Of a stretch of 64,000 bases of DNA, positions 51,697 through 58,948 are shown piece after piece. The translations under genes were made by a program, and so were the position numbers. This DNA is from CAYWRO01 sp964460345 (GTDB taxonomy: Bacteria; Planctomycetota; Phycisphaerae; Phycisphaerales; UBA1924), in the NCBI GenBank assembly GCA_964460345.1, contig CAYWRO010000011.1, positions 1 through 64,000 on the forward strand, read 5' to 3'. The notes beneath the pieces were generated by a model, which ran no database searches, was not told where the DNA came from, and saw only the letters and a list, made by a program, of their open reading frames with translations. Position 1 is the stretch's first letter. Each line of letters opens with the position of its first letter.

Positions 51697-52251
51697 CTAC
51701 CTCGCTTCCATCCCCGGCGTGTCCCGCCCGGTCACACTGCGGACGAATGACAGAAAGCGACCCTCCGTCGGAAACGCCAGCAACATCGCCACCACCGCCG
51801 CGGCGGGCGCGGCCAGAGCCTCCGCACGGCCGGTGATCATGTACACCACCGCGCCGAACAGGCCGACCGACTCCGCCATGGCTGCGCTGATGATCACGTA
51901 GGTCATCCAGGGGCCCGCCAGCCGCTCGGGCGCATCGACCTCCGCGGGCGCATCGCCCCAGACGACGCGGGCGGTCTTCATCCGGATCATCGGGACGACG
52001 AGGTACGCCATCGGCAGCAGTGTGACGGAGAAGACTGCCAGCATGATCAACATCGGGCCGTGCGCCGAGCCGCCGGGCGGGCTGCCGATGCCATTCCCCG
52101 CCCCCGTGCCGCCCGTCCCGCCGGTGGCGCCGGTTGCACCCTGTTGCACCACCAGCGTCATGACCACCGTCATCACGACCACACCGCTCGCGAGGACGGC
52201 GGTGAGGAGTTGGGCGGTGCGAATGCGGGTCCGGATGGTTGGGGAGAGCAT
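51697..52251 (-). CDS. Polytopic membrane protein of unknown function
   Basis: A 184-aa protein with four hydrophobic segments, about residues 13-35, 66-86, 115-138 and 146-162. A Gly/Thr repeat (GATGATGGTGGTGAG) fills the loop after the first. AMAESVGLFGAVVYMITG resembles the helix of rotary ATPase c-type subunits only superficially. No family is recognised. The next gene downstream on this strand starts 6 bp later, so they may form a unit. The start ATG at 52251 is the first in frame. Confidence 0.6.
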   Translation of the reverse strand: MLSPTIRTRIRTAQLLTAVLASGVVVMTVVMTLVVQQGATGATGGTGGTGAGNGIGSPPGGSAHGPMLIMLAVFSVTLLPMAYLVVPMIRMKTARVVWGDAPAEVDAPERLAGPWMTYVIISAAMAESVGLFGAVVYMITGRAEALAAPAAAVVAMLLAFPTEGRFLSFVRSVTGRDTPGMEAR

Positions 52252-52411
52252 GGCCCAGTGTAGAACGGGCGGCGCGTCGCCTCGCCGGGAGAGCAGAAAC
52301 GCTGCGTCGGACGCAAAATCAGGGTTGGCAGCGGGCCAACCTCCTGTATGCTCTCCGTGCCGGGAATCTCAGGTGCGACCCGGCGTCCGATAACACAGGA
52401 GCCTCACACCC

Positions 52412-54223
52412 ATGCGCAGAACGGCCGATCGTTGTCGTCTCCTCCAGTTGCTCTGCGCCGCCGGCGCGCTTTGCAGCGCCGCCGGCCTCGCCTCGGCAAA
52501 GGACATCATCTATGTCTCCGCCGCCACGGGCAGTGACTCGGCCGACGGCTCCTGGGCCCAGCCGCTGGCGACCATTCAGGTCGCCCTTGCCCAGGCCGAT
52601 GCCATGCCCGGGGTGCAGTCGATCTTCGTTGCCACCGGCAACTATGAACCCATTCAGTTGGTTTCGGACGTCCGTCTCTTCGGAGGCTTCGATTCATCGA
52701 CCTGGCAGCGCAGTCAGGCCGGATTCGATCTCACTGTGATCCGCGCTACCGACGGACCGACCAATGCCGCCGTGCACGGCAGCAACGTCGGCAATGTCCT
52801 CATGGATGGGTTCACCATTCTGACGGACGATCGCACCGCTGCTCAGGAGAGCGCCTACGGCGTGCGCCTCTTCAGTTGCACGGCAGTTGAGATCAGCAAC
52901 AGTTCGATCGTTGTGGGCGCGGGCGGTGACGGCGTGAACGGCGGTCCCGGCGCTTCAGGTGCGCCGGGCTCGCCGGGGGCGACCGGGCAGCCGGGATGCG
53001 AAAACAGCGCCGCCTTCTGCGGCACGTGCGCTCAACCCATGGGCGGTTCTGGGGGCTTCGGGGGCGGCGGCGCGGGGGCGGGAGGCAGAGGCGGCCGCGC
53101 CGGTCTGGCCGACGCGCACGGCGAGGCTGGTCAAACCGGCCAGTCCGCGATCGGAGGCGCCCCGGGCGGTAGTGGAGGGGCGGGAGTTCCGTCCGGGAGG
53201 GGCCAACTGCCGCCTCCGGGTTCCAGCTACGGCCAGCCGGGCACCCCCGGTCAGGCTGGCGCGCACGGCTCAGCCGGCGAACCGTACGGAACGGATGTGC
53301 CCGGCGCGGGGTACACGCCGAGTGACGGCAGTCCGGGTTTGAACGGCCGCGGCGGCGCTGGCGGCGGGGGTGGAGGCGGCGGGGGTGGAGGCACTAGCTC
53401 TTGCGACAGCTACGGCAGCAGTGGCGGGGGTGGGGGCGGTGGTGGTGGACCCGGCCAGGGCGGGCAGCCGGGAACCGGTGGCGGCGGCTCGTTCGGCATT
53501 TACCTCACAAGCTGTGCGGGCATCACCGTGGTGCACTGCCACGTCGCGACAGGTCCGGGCGGCGAAGGAGGCGCCGGCGGCACTGGCGGCAACGGTGGGG
53601 CTGGCGGCCCCGGCGGCTTTGGCGGTCCCTACGGCGGCGCTGCGGAACAGGACGACGGCTCAAACGGTGCGCCGGGCGGCCAGGGAGGCGCCGGCGGTTC
53701 GGGCGGACATGGCGGTGGCGGTGGGGGCGGCCCCTCGGTCTGCATTGTCAATGCCGATGCAGCAGATCCCGTCATGCTCGCATCGGTCACCCTCATGCCG
53801 ACGGCGTCTGGCAATGGTGGCCTCAGCCAGGGCAACAGCGGGCCTGACGGCTTTGTTGCCCCGGTTCGCGGATCATCGGCAGGCGCCATCGTCAACCCCG
53901 ACTGCGATGCTGACAGCGTCAACGACTTCCTGCAGATCGCGGAAGACCCGTTCACGCGCGACTGCAACTGCAACGATGTGCTGGACGCCTGTGAAATCGC
54001 GGCGGGAACGGCCGTCGACGCCAATGGCGATGGGCTGCTGGATGCCTGCCAGACCTGTCCATGCGACATGAACAACCCGTACGACGGTGTCGATGTGTTC
54101 GATTTGCTGGCGTACCTCGATCTCTGGTTCGCCGGTGCGCCAAACGCAAACTTCAACCTCGACGGCGGGGTCGATGTATTCGATCTGCTGGCGTACCTGG
54201 ATTGCTGGTTTGAGGGGTGCTGA
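52412..54223 (+). CDS. Secreted glycine-rich beta-helix-like protein with dockerin-like tail
   Basis: A 603-aa exported protein. The signal peptide is about residues 1-29, ending ASA. A DUF1565/pectin-lyase-like start follows (IIYVSAATGSDSADGSWAQPLATIQVALAQA). Then comes a long Gly-rich block (about 170-450) with collagen-like GAPGSPGATG and poly-Gly stretches, broken by the helix strand GIYLTSCAGITVVHCHVATG. Cys-rich DCNCNDVLDACEIA (EF-like) and two dockerin-like repeats (VFDLLAYLDLWF, VFDLLAYLDCWF) end it. The Gly-rich part looks like long surface loops added to the helix, as in mycobacterial PGRS proteins. Function unknown; a surface adhesin or matrix protein is possible. Confidence 0.8.
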   Translation: MRRTADRCRLLQLLCAAGALCSAAGLASAKDIIYVSAATGSDSADGSWAQPLATIQVALAQADAMPGVQSIFVATGNYEPIQLVSDVRLFGGFDSSTWQRSQAGFDLTVIRATDGPTNAAVHGSNVGNVLMDGFTILTDDRTAAQESAYGVRLFSCTAVEISNSSIVVGAGGDGVNGGPGASGAPGSPGATGQPGCENSAAFCGTCAQPMGGSGGFGGGGAGAGGRGGRAGLADAHGEAGQTGQSAIGGAPGGSGGAGVPSGRGQLPPPGSSYGQPGTPGQAGAHGSAGEPYGTDVPGAGYTPSDGSPGLNGRGGAGGGGGGGGGGGTSSCDSYGSSGGGGGGGGGPGQGGQPGTGGGGSFGIYLTSCAGITVVHCHVATGPGGEGGAGGTGGNGGAGGPGGFGGPYGGAAEQDDGSNGAPGGQGGAGGSGGHGGGGGGGPSVCIVNADAADPVMLASVTLMPTASGNGGLSQGNSGPDGFVAPVRGSSAGAIVNPDCDADSVNDFLQIAEDPFTRDCNCNDVLDACEIAAGTAVDANGDGLLDACQTCPCDMNNPYDGVDVFDLLAYLDLWFAGAPNANFNLDGGVDVFDLLAYLDCWFEGC

Positions 54224-54273
54224 GACGAGCGCTGGTGCGCACTGGCCGCGGCCCGAACGAGTACCATCGCCCG

Positions 54274-54588
54274 ATGCAACCGCGCGAGCGTTCAACACCG
54301 TCTTCCACGAATCCTGCGCCACCGCCGACGCGGCAGGGCGATGATCCACTCGCCGACTACCACCGGGTCGCCGACACGATCGGCGGACTTCCGAACCTGC
54401 GCCTGAAGGACAACCTTTATCAGGCCGCGTTCATCTTCGCCGTCACGGGCGCGGCCGCCTTTGTCGGCTTCTTCATAAGTGGCATGGGCGGGCTGATCAT
54501 CGGCAGCCTCGCCGGGCTGGTCGGCTCCGCGTTCATCAGCGGCGTGGTCCTGATGGTCCTCGGCTTTATCCGTGCCGCGCGGAAGTGA
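54274..54588 (+). CDS. Small two-helix membrane protein
   Basis: A 104-aa protein with a polar, Pro/Thr-rich N-terminus (about 35 residues) then LADYHRVADTIGGLPNLRLKDNLYQAA. Two hydrophobic helices follow at about 53-73 (FIFAVTGAAAFVGFFI) and 76-98 (GGLIIGSLAGLVGSAFISGVVLMVLGF). No family is recognised. It starts 50 bp after the glycine-rich exoprotein gene. An earlier in-frame ATG at 54217 overlaps that gene and is less likely. Confidence 0.6.
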   Translation: MQPRERSTPSSTNPAPPPTRQGDDPLADYHRVADTIGGLPNLRLKDNLYQAAFIFAVTGAAAFVGFFISGMGGLIIGSLAGLVGSAFISGVVLMVLGFIRAARK

Positions 54589-54695
54589 GGGAGTGCGAGA
54601 TTCCGCTCGCGCTCCCAGGGCGGCGAGTCACTGCCGCGGGCAGTGACCACTCGCTCGCCGCGTTCATCCAACACGCAGGGCAGGTGTGGCCTGGA

Positions 54696-54815
54696 TCATT
54701 GGCCGTACAGCAGGATTCCAATGATGACCAGCGCAAGATCGGCTCCCAGGAATGCCCACCAGAGTCCTCGCTGAAAGCTCCCAGCCGACGCCACGAACTC
54801 CATCTTGTTCGCCAT
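54696..54815 (-). CDS. 39-residue membrane peptide
   Basis: A short frame starting ATG at 54815 with CAGGAG about 9 bases upstream on the minus strand. It encodes MANKMEFVASAGSFQRGLWW followed by AFLGADLALVIIGILLYGQ: a short amphipathic start, then one transmembrane helix. The frame is closed by TGA and is divergent from a XRE-cupin regulator gene 104 bp away. Small single-helix peptides beside a dedicated regulator are often toxins or membrane-stress effectors, but that is inference. The clean ribosome-binding site and sensible helix argue for a real gene. Confidence 0.6.
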   Translation of the reverse strand: MANKMEFVASAGSFQRGLWWAFLGADLALVIIGILLYGQ

Positions 54816-54910
54816 AGTAGAATCTCCTGCGGCTGATCCAGCCTGCCAAGCAGCCTCAGTCCGCTATAGTAGTAGATGCTCGCAATAGCGAGCAAGATTC
54901 GCGATAGTAG
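54814..54910. promoter_or_regulatory. Divergent control region with three ATAGTAG boxes
   Basis: ATAGTAG occurs at 54814-54820, 54866-54872 and 54904-54910, all on the + strand. CTCGC-AATA-GCGAG (54879-54892) is a perfect 5-bp dyad between them. The last box ends 9 bp before the regulator ATG, where no ribosome-binding site is visible, so a leaderless transcript and autoregulation are possible. Confidence 0.5.
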
Positions 54911-54919
54911 GATTTTTCG

Positions 54920-55474
54920 ATGCAGATCGGTCAGAACATCCGGCGCAAACGGCTCGACATGGGCCTGACACAATCCGAACTGGCCGACCGTTCGGGTGTC
55001 TCCAAGGCGATGATCTGCGACGTTGAGGCCGACAAGAAGAACCCCACGATCAAGGTGGTTGGGCAGCTTGCCGCCGGGCTTGATTGCACGATCTCAGACC
55101 TGCTCGACCTTGAAGACCGTCCCCGCTTCGTCCCCTGCCGGCGCGATCAACACCGCGTGCTGGTCGATCCGGAAACCGGCATCGAGCGGCGGCTCCATTC
55201 CCCCGTACTGGTCCGCCGCGGCGTCGAAATTCTCGAGTACGTCTACCCCCCCGGTACAGGGATGGCCGACTTTCCGCCGCACCCCTCCGGCGCCATCGAG
55301 CATGCCACGGTCCTGCAGGGGCGGGCTCGCGTCGTCGTCGGCGACGATTCCGTTGAACTCGAGGCCGGCGACAGCGTCACCTACGAGGCCGACCGCGAAC
55401 ACGGCGCGATCAACATCGGAGACGGCGTCGCCCGCGTGCTCTTCGTGCAGATGTTCCCGGAACGCCGGAAGTAG
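54920..55474 (+). CDS. XRE-family regulator with C-terminal cupin domain
   Basis: A 184-aa protein. The HTH_XRE domain is at residues 1-60: IGQNIRRKRLDMGLTQSELADRSGVSKAMICDVEADKKNPTI. A cupin_2 domain at about 105-180 has EYVYPPGTGMADFPPHPSGAIEHATVLQGRARVVV and AGDSVTYEADREHGAINIGD. Such regulators sense a small ligand through the cupin and repress nearby genes. No Shine-Dalgarno sequence precedes the ATG; an ATAGTAG box lies 10-16 bases upstream. The divergent 39-residue peptide gene is the most likely target. The ligand is unknown. Confidence 0.9.
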   Translation: MQIGQNIRRKRLDMGLTQSELADRSGVSKAMICDVEADKKNPTIKVVGQLAAGLDCTISDLLDLEDRPRFVPCRRDQHRVLVDPETGIERRLHSPVLVRRGVEILEYVYPPGTGMADFPPHPSGAIEHATVLQGRARVVVGDDSVELEAGDSVTYEADREHGAINIGDGVARVLFVQMFPERRK

Positions 55475-55494
55475 TCATCGCGGCGCCGTCTCGG

Positions 55495-55509
55495 AAGGCG
55501 ATGCCACGA
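55495..55509 (-). repeat. CGTGGCA half-element at the purL stop codon
   Basis: On the gene strand the purL TGA is followed by one base and CGTGGCATCGCCTT, the same 14 bases that follow the pfkA stop at the same offset. The second arm is missing here. Confidence 0.65.
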
Positions 55510-58500
55510 TCACCAGTCCAGCGTTCCGCGCCAGGCTCGCGCCAGCTCCTCGACGCCCGCTTCCTCATCGACATCCCCCTCCAGCCGCAGGACGCCGTCG
55601 TCGGTGGTCTCGCCCAGGCGCGTCAGGGAGACATCGCGCGTCTCCATGAGCTGGAAGAACTTGCCGTGATGCTCCGGCGTGATCTCGAGGATGTATGCGC
55701 CCGGGCGCTCGCCGAACGCCCGCGCCATCTCCGGCTCGATGAGCGTGAAGGTCGCCCCGATCGGCGACTCCGGCGTTGAGCCGGCAATCAGCATCTCCGC
55801 GACCGCGCACAGCGCGCCACCGTCCGACACATCATGTGCGGACGCCACGAGCCCAAGTCGGATCGCCTCGGCCACGGCCTTCGCCACGCGCGGGCACCAC
55901 TCCAGGTCCACGAACGGCATCAGCCCGGCCCCGTCCGTCTTCGGCAGTCCGAAGAGGCGCTCGTAGTGTGACCCGCCCAGGCGCACGCCGTTCGGCGCAT
56001 CCATCTCCCGCTCGTGCGGCTCGACGAGATACAGGTGGTTGCCCGGCCGCTTGGCATCCATGCTCACGGATCGTGACACATCCTCCACGATCCCCACGCC
56101 GGAGATCAGCAGCGTCGGCGGGATCCGGATCTTGCGCCCATCTTCCATCGTGAACTGGTTGTTCAGCGAGTCCTTTCCGCTGATGAACGGCGTGCGGTAC
56201 GCCTTCGCCCCGTCGTAACACCCCTCCGCGGCCCGCACCAGCCACCCCATCGACTCAGGATCGTCGCACGACGGCCAGCAGAAGTTGTCCAGAATTGCAA
56301 TCCGATTCGGGTTCGCCCCGGTGCAGACCAGGTTGCGCACGCACTCGTCGATCGCCGCGAGCGTCATCTGGTAGGGATCGCCGCCGCGGGCCGGGTCGCC
56401 GATGCCTGTCGCCAGTCCGCACGCGATGGCCAGACCCTTGTCCGACCCGGCGACGGGCTTGATCACCGCGGCGTCCGAGGGCCCGCGCCCCAGGGGTCCG
56501 ACCAGCGGCTTGCCGACGGTTCCGCCCCGCACCTCGTGGTCGTACTGCCGGATGATCCAGTGCTTGCTGGCAATGTTCGGATGGGCCAGAAGCTTCAGCA
56601 GCGCCTCCCGCGGCGAGGGAGTTCTACTCTGCGCGCCTCCCTGCCGCCTTACCTCCGCGCCCCTTGCCCTCCATGCTGCTTCGCGCGTGACCTGCGGGAT
56701 CCCCTCGTGCAGGAATGCCATCGGCAAGCGTCCGACTTCCTGCCCGTTGTAGTTCAGGATCAACTCCCGTCCCGGCGTGCCGAAACGACCGAGCACGGCC
56801 AGTTCGACGTGCTCTTCATCGCAGATCCGCTGCAGCGCCGCAAGGTTCTCCTCGGGCACCGCCAGCACCATGCGCTCCTGCGCCTCGCTGATCCAGATCT
56901 CCGTGTAGGTGAGCCCCTCGTACTTGAGCGGCGCCCGCTCCAGGTGGACCTCGGCCCCGAGCTTCTCGCCCATCTCGCCGACCGCCGATGAAAACCCGCC
57001 CGCTCCGCAATCGGTGATGGCGCTGAAGAGGGGCGCCGACACCGGCGAGACGCCTGTGCCACTCTTCCCTCCGCCCCCCCGTGCGCGCATGATCGCATCC
57101 AGCAGCCGCTTCTCCTCGATCGGGTTGCCGATCTGCACCGCGTGCGCGAACTCGTCCGCGTGCGTGTCGGTCAGCTCCGCGCTGGAGAACGTCGCGCCGT
57201 GGATGCCGTCCCGCCCCGTCCGTCCGCCCATCGCGACGATCAGGTCGCCCTCCTTCGCCTCTCCTTTGATGAGATCCGCCGGCATCACGCCGATGCACCC
57301 GCAGAAAACCAGCGGATTCCCGACGTACCGGTCATCGAAGTACACCGCGCCGTTCACCGTCGGGATGCCCATCCGGTTCCCGTAGTCGCGCACGCCCGCG
57401 ACCACCTGCGTCAGGATCCGCCGCGGATGCAGGCAGCCGGCCGGAAGCGTGTCGCCATCCCCATTGGCCTCGGCGCTCCAGTGTTCCGGGAATGCCACGC
57501 AGAACACATCCGTGTTCGCCACCGGCAGCGCCGCCAGCCCCGTGCCCATGATGTCGCGGATGCACCCGCCCGCGCCGGTCGCTGCGCCACCGTACGGCTC
57601 GATCGCCGAAGGATGGTTGTGCGTCTCCACCTTCACGCACACCGCGTGCTGATCGTCGAACCGGATGATCCCCGCATTGTCGACAAACACCGAAAGCGTC
57701 CAGTCCACCCCGTCGGCGATCAACTCGTGCGTCGCCGCGGCGACCGTGTGCTTCAGCAGGTTGTCGATCGTGACCGACCCGTCGGCATTCACCGTGTGCC
57801 CCGGACGATTGTTCCAGTCGATCACCGCCGGCCCGGGAGCGTCGGTCGACTGCGTGCCCTGGCCGGTCTCCCGCGTCCCCTTTCCGCTGGAGGTAAACGC
57901 AAACGAAACGTCCCCGTCTGCTTTCTGTCCCCTTGTGCTGTTCCCCTGTCCCTCTTCTGGAACGGCCTCCTCCCAATACACAACCCGGCTCTTGAGCGTC
58001 TTGTGAACACAGTGTTCCGACCAGGTCTGCGCCAGCGTCTCCAGTTCGATGTCCGTCGGCTCGCGCCCCAGCCGCTGGTACTCCGCCTGGATCGTCTTCA
58101 TCTCCTCCAGCGACAGGAACAGGTGAGCCTCGCGCGACAGCTTGGCAAGCTGCGCATCGCTCAGGTCGCGGATGGCGATGTGCCGCAGCACGGACTCGCG
58201 CTTCACGCCCCGCGGCAGCGATTCCGGCGTAAACGGCGTGTCATGGATCGCGTGGATCACGGTGTTGGCCAGCAGCCGCTCGGCGAGACGCCGAGACTCG
58301 GCCTGGTCGATCCCCGCCAGTTCGTACCGCCACCCCGTCGCAACCGCCGTCTCCACGCCGGCAAGGTCCTTGATCGCTTCCCGCACCGACTGGGCCACCG
58401 GGTCCATCACCCCCGGCAGCGGGTGTACCTCGATCAGCGAGCCGCCTTCCCCCGCCGGCGTCGCCCCGATCCTCACCTCCTCCGTGACCGGGTCCGCCAG

Positions 58501-58737
58501 CAACTGCTCCGCCACCGTCCGCCGCTGCCGCTCGTCCAACTCACCCTGTACCAGGTAGACACGCGCGGTCCGCGCCGCGGCAAGCTCCACGCCAATCGCC
58601 CGCGCATCGCGCACGAGCGACGCCGCGGCGGGGTCGCCGATCCCTTCCCGAGGCCGGACCTCAAACCGATGAACCGGGGCGCTGGCCGGGACAGTGGGGG
58701 AGGTGGCGGACGTCGACGGTGGAGAGAGCGTGCTCAT
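55510..58737 (-). CDS. purL: Phosphoribosylformylglycinamidine synthase, PurS-PurL fusion
   Basis: A 1075-aa FGAM synthase for step 4 of purine synthesis. The N-terminus carries two PurS-like repeats (FEVRPREGIGDPAAASLVRD, about 25-44, and IEVHPLPGVMDPVAQSVRE, about 102-120). The PurL body has WSEHCVHKTLKSRV, KVETHNHPSAIEPYGGAATG, GTLGRGPSDAAVIKPV-type and HDVSDGG motifs. No glutaminase domain is fused, so a separate PurQ is expected elsewhere. Extra residues sit at about 261-296 (a repeat rich in GQ, GT and GK) and at about 558-566 (SGTGVSPVS), both translated dispersed elements. The gene stands alone. Confidence 0.95.
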   Translation of the reverse strand: MSTLSPPSTSATSPTVPASAPVHRFEVRPREGIGDPAAASLVRDARAIGVELAAARTARVYLVQGELDERQRRTVAEQLLADPVTEEVRIGATPAGEGGSLIEVHPLPGVMDPVAQSVREAIKDLAGVETAVATGWRYELAGIDQAESRRLAERLLANTVIHAIHDTPFTPESLPRGVKRESVLRHIAIRDLSDAQLAKLSREAHLFLSLEEMKTIQAEYQRLGREPTDIELETLAQTWSEHCVHKTLKSRVVYWEEAVPEEGQGNSTRGQKADGDVSFAFTSSGKGTRETGQGTQSTDAPGPAVIDWNNRPGHTVNADGSVTIDNLLKHTVAAATHELIADGVDWTLSVFVDNAGIIRFDDQHAVCVKVETHNHPSAIEPYGGAATGAGGCIRDIMGTGLAALPVANTDVFCVAFPEHWSAEANGDGDTLPAGCLHPRRILTQVVAGVRDYGNRMGIPTVNGAVYFDDRYVGNPLVFCGCIGVMPADLIKGEAKEGDLIVAMGGRTGRDGIHGATFSSAELTDTHADEFAHAVQIGNPIEEKRLLDAIMRARGGGGKSGTGVSPVSAPLFSAITDCGAGGFSSAVGEMGEKLGAEVHLERAPLKYEGLTYTEIWISEAQERMVLAVPEENLAALQRICDEEHVELAVLGRFGTPGRELILNYNGQEVGRLPMAFLHEGIPQVTREAAWRARGAEVRRQGGAQSRTPSPREALLKLLAHPNIASKHWIIRQYDHEVRGGTVGKPLVGPLGRGPSDAAVIKPVAGSDKGLAIACGLATGIGDPARGGDPYQMTLAAIDECVRNLVCTGANPNRIAILDNFCWPSCDDPESMGWLVRAAEGCYDGAKAYRTPFISGKDSLNNQFTMEDGRKIRIPPTLLISGVGIVEDVSRSVSMDAKRPGNHLYLVEPHEREMDAPNGVRLGGSHYERLFGLPKTDGAGLMPFVDLEWCPRVAKAVAEAIRLGLVASAHDVSDGGALCAVAEMLIAGSTPESPIGATFTLIEPEMARAFGERPGAYILEITPEHHGKFFQLMETRDVSLTRLGETTDDGVLRLEGDVDEEAGVEELARAWRGTLDW
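57040..57062 (-). repeat. GTGGCAC-headed palindrome inside purL
   Basis: On the coding strand GTGGCACAGGCGTCTCGCCGGTG is a near-perfect dyad with a TCT loop. It encodes SGTGVSPVS in a loop after an Arg/Gly stretch (MRARGGGGK). It has the same head and layout as the CGGCCTCTGGCCGG elements at 43.9 and 49.5 kb. Confidence 0.6.
57850..57955 (-). repeat. GGGGACAG-type insertion inside purL
   Basis: On the coding strand GGGACAGGGGAACAGCACAAGGGGACAG and further GGGGACG repeats interrupt the conserved region between KSRVVYWEEAVPEE and AVIDWNNRPG. The segment is in frame and encodes about 35 polar residues. Its repeated GGGGAC words differ from purL codon use around it. I did not find a second copy in the window. 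Confidence 0.55.
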
Positions 58738-58948
58738 CGGCCATGATATGAACCGACAATCAGCACCAACCCGCCGACCGCCGCACGCGTATCATCGACG
58801 CCGGTCGGAACGCCACGAAGCCTGTTGCCCACACACGCCGCGGCGACACCCGGCCGGATGTACGCGCGGGCGGGAGCGAGCAGGGGCGAGCCGGGCCGGT
58901 TGCCGCCAGGCAGCGGGCGCGGCAGAGAACGCGGCGAGTACTTCCAGC

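Noticed and set aside
57142..58746. A 534-codon + strand frame opposite purL
   Set aside because: Arg/His-rich shadow of purL with no motif; purL on the minus strand has full family conservation.
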